Assembly (NCBI RefSeq): GCF_023101185.1
Contig: NZ_CP078077.1
Coordinates: forward strand, 585,530 to 649,529
DNA: 64,000 bases
Direction: 5' to 3'
Source of the DNA: Microbacterium galbinum
GTDB lineage: Bacteria; Actinomycetota; Actinomycetes; Actinomycetales; Microbacteriaceae
Shown here: positions 42,610 to 51,266 of the stretch, piece after piece
Layout: every line of letters starts with the position of its first letter
How positions within the stretch are numbered: the first letter of the stretch is position 1
Position numbers and translations under genes: made by a program
The notes under the pieces: model-generated
Seen by the model: the letters and a program-made list of their open reading frames with translations, nothing else
Database searches by the model: none
Told to the model about the DNA's origin: nothing

Positions 42610-43036
42610 GGGATCCTTGACGAGCGACGCCGGAACCGGCGACGTCGGAACCTCCGACGACGTCGACGGCGAGGCCACGGGATGCCGTCGCTAGACGTCG
42701 ATCGTTGGTCCAGAGCTCGGTGCAGCCCGAGATCTGCGCGGCGGCGAGGTGCAACGAGTCCGGCGTCTTCAGCCCGAAGTCCGCCCGCAGCTCGGCCGCG
42801 CGGACGAACACCGCCGCATCGAGATCGATCATCACGAGGTGATCGAACAGCGCGAGGTACCGGTCGCGCACCTCGACGTTGCGCTCGCGCAGCGATCGGA
42901 TGAGGCACTCGTGCAGGGCGAGCGGGCTCGACGCCACGGGCGCGTCCACCTGGGCCAGCGCAGCGCGCACGGCATCACCGCGGGCGCCGGTGTCTTCGAG
43001 CGCGTAGATCAGGATGCAGGCGTCGACGTAGATCAT
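42599..43036 (-). CDS. PIN-domain toxin (VapC-like ribonuclease)
   Basis: A 145-residue PIN endoribonuclease. The acidic active-site set is complete: Asp5 (MIYVDACIL), Glu43 (ALHEC), Asp93 (KTPDSLH) and Asp111 (WTNDRR). It probably cleaves RNA when free and is neutralised by the upstream antitoxin, whose gene overlaps its start by 4 bases. The last 20 residues (from about VVGGSDVAGSGV) lie in a short repeat of GACGTCGGAACC-like words and differ in composition from the core, so the C-terminus may have been extended by readthrough into repeat DNA. Confidence 0.88.
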
Positions 43037-43290
43037 TCCCAGGAGTCTCGGTTCTCGTCGATCTGGGCGTCGAGGTCCGCGGCATCCGTCGCCAAACGCG
43101 CCGGCAGCCGGTTCGCCTCGATCCAGTCGACGAGCACGCGTCCGCTGCGGACGGCATCGACCGGGCCGATCGGCACGAGGCGAGCCACCGGGGTTCCGCG
43201 CTTGGTGATGACCACCTCTTCACCGGCCTGCGATTCGGCGATCAGGCGCGAGAGACTGTTGCGCGCATCCAAGACGTTGTGCTCCGGCAT
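43033..43290 (-). CDS. Phd/YefM-type antitoxin
   Basis: An 85-residue antitoxin. The N-terminal Phd/YefM fold (NVLDARNSLSRLIAESQAG, then VVITKRGTPVARLVPIG) dimerises and binds DNA, and the C-terminal 30 residues (from about RLPARLATDAADLD) would wrap the toxin. ATG 43290 lies 8 bp from a perfect palindrome that likely binds the antitoxin for autoregulation. Its stop overlaps the toxin start (ATGA), giving coupled expression. Confidence 0.88.
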   Translation of the reverse strand: MPEHNVLDARNSLSRLIAESQAGEEVVITKRGTPVARLVPIGPVDAVRSGRVLVDWIEANRLPARLATDAADLDAQIDENRDSWE

Positions 43291-43298
43291 GACGCCAT

Positions 43299-43320
43299 CC
43301 TAGCCAAGTACATGGCTAGG
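43299..43320. promoter_or_regulatory. Palindromic operator of the toxin-antitoxin pair
   Basis: CCTAGCCA (43299-43306) and TGGCTAGG (43313-43320) are perfect 8-bp inverted arms around a 6-bp centre containing GTAC. It is directly upstream of the antitoxin start and 10 bp from the stop of the nitronate monooxygenase gene. This is the usual place and form of a Phd-type autorepression site. Confidence 0.75.
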
Positions 43321-43329
43321 AACAAAAGG

Positions 43330-44382
43330 TCACCCCCGCGGAACACCCGCGCGGAGTTCGGCGAACACTTCGCCCGCCGTCTCGAGGTGCACGAGCGGTG
43401 CGGCCTGCCCCATCCACAGCGACTGCAGCTCGCCGAACCCCTGCTCCCCCGCAGCCGCGCGGAATCTGCCGGTCAGCCAGTTCTGCATCGGGAACGGCGC
43501 GATGGTGCCGCTCGCCTCGATCGCGCGCACGGCCCGATTGCGGGCGCCGCGCGCGAGTCGTCCGCTCATCGCGCGGGTGAGCACGGTCTCGTCGGCGGCC
43601 GTCGCATGGATCGCCGCCCGGTGCGCGGCGGTGACCGCCGACTCGTCGGTCGCGAGGAACGCCGTGCCCACCTGCACCCCGCTCGCCCCCAGCGCGAATG
43701 CCGCGGCCACCCCGCGGCGATCGGCGATGCCGCCGGCGGCGATGACGGGCACCGCGACCGCGTCGACGACCTGCGGCACGAGCGCGAACGTGCCGACGAG
43801 GGATTCCTCGGCGGGTCGCAGGAACGATACCCGGTGCCCCGCCGCCTCCATGCCGGTCGCGACGATCGCGTCGACACCGCCCGCCTCCAGCGCCACGGCC
43901 TCGGCGACCGTCGTGGCGGTTCCGACGACGCGGATGCCGCGGCGATGCGCTTCGTCGACCACCTCGGCGCCGGGCACACCGAAGACCACGCTGAGCACGG
44001 CGGGGGCGACCTCCCAGATCGCGTCGAGCTGCTCGTCGAGCGGGGCGAGGTACCGGTCCGGTCGAGCCGGCGTCTCGATGCCGACCGCGTCGTAGAACGG
44101 CTGCAGCGCCTGAGCGAAGATCATGTGCTGGGCGTTCGGCTCGACCTCGTCGCCCGTGGGCAGCCAGACGTTGAGCGCGAAGGGTCGGTTCGTGGCCGCG
44201 CGGAGCTCGGCTCCGACGGCGCGGATGCGGTCACCGTCGTAGCCGTAGAGTCCGAACGACCCGAGCCCGCCCGAGTCGCTGACCGCCGCGGCGAGCGCGA
44301 CCGACGACAGCCCGCCGAACGGCCCCTGCACGATGGGATGCTCGACACCGACAAGCTCACGAAGGCCACGCAGATCACTCAT
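43330..44382 (-). CDS. Nitronate monooxygenase family FMN enzyme
   Basis: A 350-residue TIM-barrel flavoenzyme of the nitronate monooxygenase/2-nitropropane dioxygenase family. Landmarks are HPIVQGPFGGLSS at the N-terminus, SVVFGVPG, ATGMEAAGHR (with the catalytic-type His), and FMN-phosphate binding IAAGGIADRRGVAAAFALGA followed by GVQVGTAFLATDES. It may detoxify propionate-3-nitronate; several relatives have other roles. The antitoxin operon lies immediately downstream on the same strand. Confidence 0.87.
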   Translation of the reverse strand: MSDLRGLRELVGVEHPIVQGPFGGLSSVALAAAVSDSGGLGSFGLYGYDGDRIRAVGAELRAATNRPFALNVWLPTGDEVEPNAQHMIFAQALQPFYDAVGIETPARPDRYLAPLDEQLDAIWEVAPAVLSVVFGVPGAEVVDEAHRRGIRVVGTATTVAEAVALEAGGVDAIVATGMEAAGHRVSFLRPAEESLVGTFALVPQVVDAVAVPVIAAGGIADRRGVAAAFALGASGVQVGTAFLATDESAVTAAHRAAIHATAADETVLTRAMSGRLARGARNRAVRAIEASGTIAPFPMQNWLTGRFRAAAGEQGFGELQSLWMGQAAPLVHLETAGEVFAELRAGVPRG

Positions 44383-44435
44383 GCTCCGAGCCTATTCCCG
44401 CCCTCGCGCCCAGGGCCCGGTGCTACCCTCGCAGC

Positions 44436-44708
44436 ATGGGCGAGTGGATCGAGCGGATGCTGAGCGTGCTGCTCGCGACCCTCGGTCTCGTCGCGATGCC
44501 GGATGCCGCCGCCCTCGGTGTGGCCATCGCCGTCATCGCCGTGACCGCCCTCGTGCTGGCCGTCGCGCTGAGCATCCGCACGACCGTCGACGCCCGCGCC
44601 CCGCATCCGTGGCGCGCGATCGATGCGTCCGCGCTGCTCGCGCAGAGCGATCCCGATGCGGCCGGTCACCCGCGTCCGCGAGCGCCGGGAGTCGCGATCC
44701 CCGCGTAG
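44436..44708 (+). CDS. DUF6412 small membrane protein
   Basis: A 90-residue protein with two hydrophobic helices (about 8-25 and 28-48) and a polar C-terminal tail containing HPWRAIDASALLAQSDPDAAG. It matches DUF6412, a family that regularly precedes a second YidC gene in actinobacteria, as here (72 bp upstream of yidC). It may assist or be a client of the insertase, which is context only. TACCCT (44424-44429) ends 6 nt before the ATG. Confidence 0.82.
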   Translation: MGEWIERMLSVLLATLGLVAMPDAAALGVAIAVIAVTALVLAVALSIRTTVDARAPHPWRAIDASALLAQSDPDAAGHPRPRAPGVAIPA

Positions 44709-44780
44709 TCCTCCGCCCGGGAACGGGAGGGACCACGCGGCTTTCGCCGACCCCTCCCGACCTCATGAACGGACACTCCG

Positions 44781-45590
44781 ATGGATCTCTTCGCCTTCCC
44801 GCCCCTCGCCGCCCTCCTCGACGCCGCCTACGGCGCACTCGCCGGGCTCTCCACCCTGCTCGAACCCCTCGCCGGGGCATCCGCCGCCGCCCTGGCGGTC
44901 GTGCTCGTCACCCTGCTCGTGCGCTCCCTGCTCATCCCGGTCGGCTTCTCGACCGCCAAGGCCGAGCAGACGCGCGCGCGCCTCGCCCCGAAGCTGCGCG
45001 ACCTGCAGCGCCGCCACAAGAAGAATCCCGAGCGGCTCCAGAAGGAGATGCTCGCGCTCTACCGTGACGAGAAGACCTCGCCGTTCGCGGGCATGCTCCC
45101 GGTGCTCGCGCAGGCCCCGGTCGTCGGCATCCTGTACACGCTGTTCATCCGCCCGGAGATCGCCGGGCACCCGAACGACCTGCTCACGCACGACCTGTTC
45201 GGGGCACCGTTGGGGACGAGCCTCGTCTCCGCGGTGTTCGGGGGCACGGCGACGCCTGCGACGTTCCTCGTGTTCGGGGCGCTGCTGCTCGTGATCATCG
45301 CGACCGCGGAGGTCACGCGCCGGGTGTTCCGCCCTGCTCCCGTCGACGACGACTCGTCGATGGGCGCGGCGATGAACTCCCCCGCGATGCAGCGCGTGTT
45401 CGGCTCGCTCCACTACCTGACGGCCGTGTTCGCGGTGTTCGTGCCGCTCGCCGCGGCGCTGTACCTGACGGTCACGGTGGTGTGGACGCTCGTTCAGCGG
45501 ATGCTGCTGCGTCGCCGTTACCCGCTCGCGACCACCGGCACGGCGGGCGCCGCAGCGCCGATCAGTCGGGCAGGGGTATCGGCGCGGTGA
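44781..45590 (+). CDS. yidC: YidC/Oxa1/Alb3 family membrane insertase (second paralogue type)
   Basis: A 269-residue insertase with five helices and no large periplasmic domain. The Oxa1 core begins at AALAVVLVTLLVRSLLIP, and the Arg of that first core helix (RSLLIP) is the hydrophilic-groove residue. The cytoplasmic hairpin is Lys/Arg-rich (LRDLQRRHKKNPERLQKEML). The primary yidC normally sits next to rpmH and jag, which are absent here, so this is probably an accessory copy. Its stop lies inside the 3' end of the convergent EamA gene (29-bp overlap). Confidence 0.88.
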   Translation: MDLFAFPPLAALLDAAYGALAGLSTLLEPLAGASAAALAVVLVTLLVRSLLIPVGFSTAKAEQTRARLAPKLRDLQRRHKKNPERLQKEMLALYRDEKTSPFAGMLPVLAQAPVVGILYTLFIRPEIAGHPNDLLTHDLFGAPLGTSLVSAVFGGTATPATFLVFGALLLVIIATAEVTRRVFRPAPVDDDSSMGAAMNSPAMQRVFGSLHYLTAVFAVFVPLAAALYLTVTVVWTLVQRMLLRRRYPLATTGTAGAAAPISRAGVSAR

Positions 45591-46551
45591 ACACCCCGGT
45601 CTCGGGGCCGTTCCGGCGATCGGAGCCGGGAACCGCGCCCGGCTCGGTCGTGGAATCGGCTGCGGGCTCGGCGTCGTCCGCCCGCCGACGCGCGCGCCGG
45701 ATGCCGAGGGTGGTCCCGATGCTCGCGGCGACGACGAGGGCGATCGCGAGGAGGCGCAGAGGCGAGGCGTCCTGACCGAGGATGAGCCACCCCGCCAGCG
45801 TCGCGAAGGCGGGCTCCAGGCTCAGCAGCACCCCGAACACCCGTTGCGGCAGACGGCGCAGCGCCGCGAGTTCGAAGCTGTAGGGGATCACCGACGACAG
45901 CACGGCGGTGATCCCCGCCAGCAGCAGGAGCTGCGGGTCGGCGGCGACGACGGTCGCGGTGGGGATGCCGACCGGGAGCAGCAGCACCGCGGCGACGACG
46001 AGCCCCATCGCGAGCCCGCCGCTGCCCGGGATCACCGCCCCGACCTTCGCGCTGGTGCGGATGTACATGGCCCAGAATCCGGCGGCGATGAGGATGAACA
46101 CCACGCCGAGCGGATCGAGCGGTTCGGCGCCGACGACACCGTCGACGAAGAGCAGCCCCATGCCGATCACCGCGACGCCGACCCAGACGGCATCCGGAAG
46201 CCTGCGGGTGAGCACGGCCGCCAGCACGAGAGGGCCGAGGAACTCGATCGCGACGGCGGGTCCCAGGGGGATGCGGTCGATCGCGGCGTAGAAGAAGCCG
46301 TTCATCGCGGCCAGCGAGAGCCCGAACAGCAGCGCCGCGGCCCACTGCTGGCGCGTCCAGCGCCGGGGGCGCGGGCGCACGATGACGAGCAGGAGGAGGG
46401 CGGCGATCGCCACGCGCAGCGACGTCACGCCCCACGGGCCGAGCACCGGGAAGAGCTGTGCCGCGACGGCCGCCCCGAAGGGCAGCGACAGACAGGAACC
46501 GATGACGAGGGCGACGCCCGTCAGGGTCCGGGACGACGCGGATTTCTGCAC
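45562..46551 (-). CDS. EamA (DMT) family transporter, RhtA-like
   Basis: A 329-residue ten-helix drug/metabolite transporter with two EamA repeats (about 10-140 and 150-290). AIDRIPLGPAVAIEFLGPL and ALRRLPQRVFGVLLSLEPA are typical of the RhtA-type threonine/homoserine exporter group. The C-terminal 45 residues are soluble and acidic. GTG 46551 is supported by TACGCT ending 6 nt upstream on the minus strand. The substrate is probably an amino acid or metabolite, by family only. Confidence 0.86.
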   Translation of the reverse strand: MQKSASSRTLTGVALVIGSCLSLPFGAAVAAQLFPVLGPWGVTSLRVAIAALLLLVIVRPRPRRWTRQQWAAALLFGLSLAAMNGFFYAAIDRIPLGPAVAIEFLGPLVLAAVLTRRLPDAVWVGVAVIGMGLLFVDGVVGAEPLDPLGVVFILIAAGFWAMYIRTSAKVGAVIPGSGGLAMGLVVAAVLLLPVGIPTATVVAADPQLLLLAGITAVLSSVIPYSFELAALRRLPQRVFGVLLSLEPAFATLAGWLILGQDASPLRLLAIALVVAASIGTTLGIRRARRRADDAEPAADSTTEPGAVPGSDRRNGPETGVFTAPIPLPD

Positions 46552-46586
46552 TCCTCCAGCGTAGCTCCGCGCCGCCCCGCGCAATC

Positions 46587-47471
46587 TCAGAGGTGCTTGC
46601 CCCCGGTGACCGGCAGCACGATGCCCGAGGTGTACGACGATTCCGCGGACGCGAGGTACACGTACGCCCCCGCGAGCTCCGCCGGCTGCCCGGCGCGACC
46701 CAGCGGGGTGTCCTGGCCGAAGGTCGCGAGGCGCTCTTCGTCCCATCCGGTGGCGGGGATCAGCGGCGTCCAGATCGGACCCGGCGCGACGGCGTTCACC
46801 CGGATGCCGCGGGGACCCGCCTCTTCGGCGAGCGCCTGCACGAACGCGACCTGCGCGGCCTTCGTCATCGCGTAGTCGATGAGTCCGGGCGAGGGGTTGT
46901 ACGCCTGGACCGAAGAGGTCACGATGATGCTCGCCCCGGGCTCGAGGTCGGGGAAGGCGGCGCGGGCGGTCAGCAGCATCCCCTCCAGGTTCGTCTCGAA
47001 CACACGGCGCATGCGATCGGGGTCGATCGATTCGAACCCGTCGATGTCGTGCTGATACCCGGCGTTGAGCACGAGCACGTCGAGACCGCCCAGCGCCTCA
47101 CGGGTGTGCGACACGATCGCAGCGGCGAACTCGTCGTTGCGGAGGTCACCGGCGAGGCTCACGCCGGTGCGCCCCGCGTCGCGGATCAGCCGCACCGTGT
47201 CGTCGGCATCCGCCTGCTCCTCCGGCAGATGCGCGATCGCGACATCGGCTCCCTCGCGAGCGAACGCGATCGCCGCCGCGCGGCCGATGCCCGAATCGCC
47301 GCCGGTGATCAGGGCCCGCCGTCCGTCGAGACGGCCGTGGCCGACGTAGCTCGCCTCCCCGTGGTCGGGGGTCGGCAGCGTCAGCCCGGTGAGGCCCGGC
47401 TGGTCCTGCTGCTGCGCCGGGAAGCCCTCTTCGCGATGCGCGTGTCGGGGGTCGGTCGTGGAGTCGGTCAT
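46587..47471 (-). CDS. SDR oxidoreductase, YghA/general-stress type
   Basis: A 294-residue short-chain dehydrogenase of the extended N-terminus group related to E. coli YghA and Bacillus YdaD/YhdF. The first 45 residues (with AQQQDQPGLTGLTLPTPDHG) are typical of that group. The cofactor turn is ALITGGDSGIGRAAAIA, the active site SSVQAYNPSPGLIDYAMTK (Ser, Tyr-xxx-Lys). It probably reduces aldehydes or ketones under stress; substrate unknown. It lies 35 bp downstream of nothing co-directional except the DUF7882 gene 130 bp upstream. Confidence 0.88.
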   Translation of the reverse strand: MTDSTTDPRHAHREEGFPAQQQDQPGLTGLTLPTPDHGEASYVGHGRLDGRRALITGGDSGIGRAAAIAFAREGADVAIAHLPEEQADADDTVRLIRDAGRTGVSLAGDLRNDEFAAAIVSHTREALGGLDVLVLNAGYQHDIDGFESIDPDRMRRVFETNLEGMLLTARAAFPDLEPGASIIVTSSVQAYNPSPGLIDYAMTKAAQVAFVQALAEEAGPRGIRVNAVAPGPIWTPLIPATGWDEERLATFGQDTPLGRAGQPAELAGAYVYLASAESSYTSGIVLPVTGGKHL

Positions 47472-47601
47472 CTCGTCACCTGGGTTCCGTATCGTCGGTC
47501 TCGGCGCGCAGAAATCCGGTTGCGCGAGATACCGACGATGCCGTCACGGCCCACCCGATTCCAGGGGGTTGACAGGCGGATGCTCCGACGAGCGGCCGCG
47601 C

Positions 47602-47949
47602 TCAGCTCGCGGGCGCCGCCGGGATCTCGGTCGTTGTCGGCGCCTCACCGTTCTCGGCCGGCTCGGGCACGAGGTACAGACCGCTGGGAGCGTTGGCCGT
47701 GAAGGCGAGCGCTTCGATCCACGCGCGGTTGATCGACGGCTGGCGGCTGCCGAAGTACTTGAATACCAGCGAGCTCGCCGGCTGGATCCACACGGTCGTG
47801 CGGCCGCCGCCGACGCTCGCGTCTTCGCGCCAGCTGAACGGGAACGGCTCGCCCCGGCGCAGCTTCGCGGTGATGACGAGTTGCAGGTGCGTGAGCGCCC
47901 GGTCCTCGATCTCGGTCTTGACTCCGCCTTCGTAGACGAACTTCCCCAT
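47602..47949 (-). CDS. DUF7882 family small protein
   Basis: A 115-residue cytoplasmic beta-rich protein starting MGKFVYEGGVKTEIEDR, followed by LTHLQLVITAKLRRGEPFPFSW and RTTVWIQPASSLVFKYFGSR. Proteins with this pattern are common in Microbacteriaceae and have sometimes been mislabelled as ATP-dependent DNA ligase; there is no ligase motif here. ATG 47949 follows GAGGAG at 6-nt spacing, which rules out the longer frame to 48081. Function unknown; the last 25 residues are acidic and disordered. Confidence 0.83.
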   Translation of the reverse strand: MGKFVYEGGVKTEIEDRALTHLQLVITAKLRRGEPFPFSWREDASVGGGRTTVWIQPASSLVFKYFGSRQPSINRAWIEALAFTANAPSGLYLVPEPAENGEAPTTTEIPAAPAS

Positions 47950-48149
47950 CAGGTGCTCCTCGGTGCGATGCTTCGGTTCTCCGACCCGGCCGTCGGGATC
48001 ACCCCATGAGAATAAGCGTATGCCCTCATCGTTCCCCCGCGGAACCCGGGTCCACGTGACACCCCGGCCAGGCGAAGTCAAGCCCCTGCGACGGCGACGA
48101 CCGAGACCCTAGAGTCGAGTCCCATTACCTGCCGAGGAGGCGATGACGG

Positions 48150-48722
48150 ATGACCGATTCAGGCACCGAGGGCTACACCCCCACCACGACCCACGCCGAG
48201 TGGGGCGCGGGCGAACCGAAGCTGCGCATCTCGCGAGACGACGAGCGCACCGAGTTCCTCCTCGACGTCGACGTCGTGCGCATCGGCTCGGCGGCGGGCA
48301 ACGAACTCCGTCTCGCCGACACGGACCCCGTGCACGCCACGATCACCCACGACCAGCGCGACGAGTACGTGCTCGAGCTGCACGGCGAGGGCGAGCGCAA
48401 CGCGAGCGACAACGCCGACGGCACCAATTCCGCCCCGAGCACGGAGACCCTGCGCACGGGTGCGCGGTTCACCGCCGGACCGTGGACGTTCGTGTACCAC
48501 CGCGAGGAGTTCGCCGACCACGGCCGCCCGTTCGGCGGGCGGAAGGGCGGCGAGTACGACGACCAGCCGCTGCAGCCGCCGCGACCCGACTACGCGCACG
48601 ACGAAGCGGCAGAGGGCCCCGACGACGAGGCCGCGCCCGACGGTCCCGCACCGGAGACGCCGGGTCCGGACGACTCCGCGGAGAGCTCGTCGGAGGACAC
48701 CTCGGAGGACGACGCGAGGTGA
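48150..48722 (+). CDS. FHA-like domain protein with acidic disordered tail
   Basis: A 190-residue protein. Residues about 20-120 look like a forkhead-associated beta-sandwich (VDVVRIGSAAGNELRLADTD matches the G-R/S-N core; VHATITHDQRDEYVLELHG follows), which would bind phosphothreonine peptides. Residues 125-190 are Asp/Glu/Pro-rich and likely disordered. The Arg that normally contacts phosphate is replaced or shifted in RIGSAAGN, so binding is uncertain. ATG 48150 follows GGAGG with GATGACGG spacing. Its stop overlaps the cinA start (GTGA). Confidence 0.78.
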   Translation: MTDSGTEGYTPTTTHAEWGAGEPKLRISRDDERTEFLLDVDVVRIGSAAGNELRLADTDPVHATITHDQRDEYVLELHGEGERNASDNADGTNSAPSTETLRTGARFTAGPWTFVYHREEFADHGRPFGGRKGGEYDDQPLQPPRPDYAHDEAAEGPDDEAAPDGPAPETPGPDDSAESSSEDTSEDDAR

Positions 48723-49231
48723 CGGACGGTGCCGACTCGTCCGACGATCTCCGGCATCTGAGTCGCACGGCGCTCGAGCGTCGATTGCGCATCTGCGTGG
48801 CGGAGTCTCTGACATCGGGGCGACTGGCGAGCGCGGTCGGCGGGGGTGATGACGCCGGGTGCTGGTTCGGCGGCGGAGCGGTCGTGTACCAGTCCGACGA
48901 GAAGGAGCGCGTGCTCGGGGTCACCCCCGGCCTGGATCCCTGCTCGGCCGAGGTCGCCGAGCAGATGGCAGAGGGCGCACGAAAGCTCTTCGATGCCGAC
49001 CTCTGCGTCGCGACCACGGGCGTCGGCGGTCCGGGACCGGACGACAACGGGCATCCCGCCGGAACGGTGTTCCTCGGGTGGGCAACGGCCGATGGTGTCG
49101 GTCACCGCGCCCTGATGCTGTCCGGCGATCCCGCGGAGGTCATGGAGTCGGCGGTCGTTCAGGCGGTACGCCTCCTGACGGTGCGGATCGAGGGGGTGCA
49201 TGCGGCGGGTCCTCGCCGCGCGAGTTCCTGA
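48719..49231 (+). CDS. CinA C-terminal-domain protein (nicotinamide-nucleotide amidase type)
   Basis: A 170-residue stand-alone CinA C-terminal domain. Family motifs are VAESLTSGRLASAVGG at the N-terminus and CVATTGVGGPGPDDNGHPAG in the second half, with the conserved GTVFLGWA strand. Such domains deamidate NMN to NaMN in pyridine nucleotide recycling, although YdeJ-type stand-alone copies are often weak or inactive. GTG 48719 overlaps the FHA gene's stop by 4 bases, so the two are coupled; this pairing is not the usual cinA-recA arrangement. Confidence 0.87.
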   Translation: MTDGADSSDDLRHLSRTALERRLRICVAESLTSGRLASAVGGGDDAGCWFGGGAVVYQSDEKERVLGVTPGLDPCSAEVAEQMAEGARKLFDADLCVATTGVGGPGPDDNGHPAGTVFLGWATADGVGHRALMLSGDPAEVMESAVVQAVRLLTVRIEGVHAAGPRRASS

Positions 49232-49277
49232 GGCGGCATGCCCACCCGGGGCGCTTCGCTCCGACTCGCCGCGTCGA

Positions 49278-50378
49278 TCAGCGCCCCGGTAGCAACCCGA
49301 CGCGTAGCGGCGCTCCCGGGGCGGATGCCTCGGCGAGCGCTTCGTCGATAGCGGCGAGCGGCCGCACGGCTCCGACGGCATCCGCGAAGGGGTAGGCGCG
49401 TCCGCGCCCGGCGAGGAACGCCACCGCCTCGGCCAGGTCGATGCCCGTGTAGTTATGCACACCGGCGACCGTGACGAGGCGACGAACGATGCTCTCGGCG
49501 TCGAGCGCCACCCGGTCGGCGGGGAACACGCTGCCGACGAGCACGACGATCCCGCCGACGGCGACCCCGTCGAGCGCTTCGGCGACCGCGTGACCGGATG
49601 CCTCGATCACGACGTCGGGTTCGGGGCCGCCTGCGGCATCGAGGGGTAGCGCACCGAATTCCTGCGCGCGGGCGCGACGCGCGTCGTTCGGGTCGAGCAC
49701 CTCGACGAGCGCCCCCTGCTCGGCGGCGATCGCTGCGGCGGACAGCCCGACGAGGCCGGCGCCGTGGATGCGCACCCGTGCGCCGTCCAGATCGCGATGC
49801 CGGGCCGCACGGGCGACGGCCGCCCAGGCGGTCGCGGTCGCGCACGACGCGGGAGCGAGCACGGATGCCGGGAGCGTCTCGGGCACCCGCACGATCGTCG
49901 TTCCCTCGCGCAGCTGCATGTGGCTGCCGAAGGCTCCGGTCAGCTCCCCGTGCGCACCGATGCGGTCGTGCCCGTACTTCGCGAGCGTGCGGCACTTCTG
50001 AGGCATGCCGCACAGGCACCGGTCGCAGCTCGCGCACGACACCGTGATCGACCAGACCACCCGGTCGCCGATGCGCAGCGGTGCTCCGTCGGTCGCGGTC
50101 GCCCCGGCGTCGCCGAGCGCGATGACCCGGCCGACGCTCTCGTGACCGAGCACCAGCGGCACCGGGGCGGGTCGATGCCCCTGCACGGTGTGCACGTCGG
50201 ATCCGCAGATGGTCGACAGCTCGACCGCGACCAGCACATCGCCGTCCGAGAGCGCGACACCCGGCACGGCGATCGTCTCATGGGGCTGTCCTTCGCCGAC
50301 GAACACCATCGCGGTGGCCGCGGGTCGCAGCGCCACGTCGCGTCGATGCCCGGGTGGGCGGGTCAGCATCGTTCCCAT
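49278..50378 (-). CDS. Zinc-dependent dehydrogenase, phosphonate-associated (HpnZ)-like
   Basis: A 366-residue medium-chain alcohol dehydrogenase. Catalytic zinc ligands lie in STICGSDVHTVQ and VLGHESVGRV, the structural zinc loop is CASCDRCLCGMPQKC, and the NAD fold starts IHGAGLVGLSAAAIAAEQG. The phrases VVWSITVSCASCDRC and LAPASCATATAWAAV resemble the family described as phosphonate-catabolism-associated dehydrogenase. No phosphonate genes are nearby, so the substrate stays open. ATG 50378 follows GGGGGAG; the longer frame to 50699 is not needed. Confidence 0.84.
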   Translation of the reverse strand: MGTMLTRPPGHRRDVALRPAATAMVFVGEGQPHETIAVPGVALSDGDVLVAVELSTICGSDVHTVQGHRPAPVPLVLGHESVGRVIALGDAGATATDGAPLRIGDRVVWSITVSCASCDRCLCGMPQKCRTLAKYGHDRIGAHGELTGAFGSHMQLREGTTIVRVPETLPASVLAPASCATATAWAAVARAARHRDLDGARVRIHGAGLVGLSAAAIAAEQGALVEVLDPNDARRARAQEFGALPLDAAGGPEPDVVIEASGHAVAEALDGVAVGGIVVLVGSVFPADRVALDAESIVRRLVTVAGVHNYTGIDLAEAVAFLAGRGRAYPFADAVGAVRPLAAIDEALAEASAPGAPLRVGLLPGR

Positions 50379-50580
50379 GTCGCTCCCCCGTGTCAGCTGC
50401 GCGATCTCGTTGCCCGAGTCCTCTCCGACTCTTCCAGGACGAGAACGGCGCTTTCGGGTGCACCCGCGAGTGTTCAGCGGCTGTTCACCTCCGATCCGGT
50501 TCGGATTCGCCGGGTGTCTCGGTGCCGCTCGAGTGCGCTCTAGGCTGGGAGCGGTACCGCGACGAACGGGGAGGGTTCGG

Positions 50581-51072
50581 ATGGGCATGAGGGCTGCATA
50601 CACGCTGATCGATGAGGGCACGCTCGATCGGCTGGTGTCACTGTCGCCCGATGTCCTGCTGTCGACGCTCGAGGAACTCGAAGAGGCCGGTGCGCCCACC
50701 GTCTACGTCGACAAGATGTGGGACGGTCTGCACTTCCTGCTCACCGGGGTATCGGCATCCGCTCCGCGTGAGGACGACCCGCTGAGCGAGGCCGTCGTGG
50801 GAGTGCACGCGTTCGGCGGTGACGACTTCGTCGGCTGCACGGAGAACGACGAGCTCGAGCCGATCATCGACGCCCTCGACGCGGTCGACCTCGACGAGGC
50901 GCTCGCGAAGGTCGACTTCGCCGCGTTCGCCTCGGCGCGCGTCTACCCGAACATCTGGACCGACGACCCCGCGCAGCTGCGGGCCGAGCTGACGGATGCT
51001 TTCGCCGAGCTGCGGCGCGTGCACCAGCAGGCCGCCGACGCCGAGCGTCACCTGGTGATCAGCATCTACTGA
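50581..51072 (+). CDS. DUF1877 (YfbM-like) protein
   Basis: A 163-residue cytoplasmic protein of the DUF1877 family: YTLIDEGTLDRLVSLSPDVL, VYVDKMWDGLHFLLTG and FGGDDFVGCTENDELEPI are the family's landmark blocks. It is acidic and alpha/beta; E. coli YfbM is the structural reference and has no known function. ATG 50581 has GGGGAGGG 6 nt upstream. TAGGCT at 50541-50546 is a likely -10, leaving a leader of about 30 nt. Confidence 0.87.
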   Translation: MGMRAAYTLIDEGTLDRLVSLSPDVLLSTLEELEEAGAPTVYVDKMWDGLHFLLTGVSASAPREDDPLSEAVVGVHAFGGDDFVGCTENDELEPIIDALDAVDLDEALAKVDFAAFASARVYPNIWTDDPAQLRAELTDAFAELRRVHQQAADAERHLVISIY

Positions 51073-51100
51073 GGCGTCGCCGGGCCCGGTCGGCAACGGA

Positions 51101-51193
51101 GGTCGTCGCGAAGGTCGTTGCGAAGTTCGCGACGGTCGTGCACAGAAGTCGTTCGCGGAAGTCGTCGCGAAAGTCGTTCGCGAAAGTCGTCGC
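51101..51193. repeat. Degenerate 12-13-bp direct repeats
   Basis: About seven imperfect copies of a word like AAGTCGTTCGCG, varying at the T/G positions and in length by one base. They lie in the 244-bp non-coding stretch between the DUF1877 gene and the HNH gene. No gene is evident here. Confidence 0.75.
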
Positions 51194-51266
51194 TTATCGC
51201 GCCGTTCAAGCGCTCGGTCGCGGGCGGTGATGCTCGCGGCCGATCCCGGGCGACCGGCCGAGGTCA

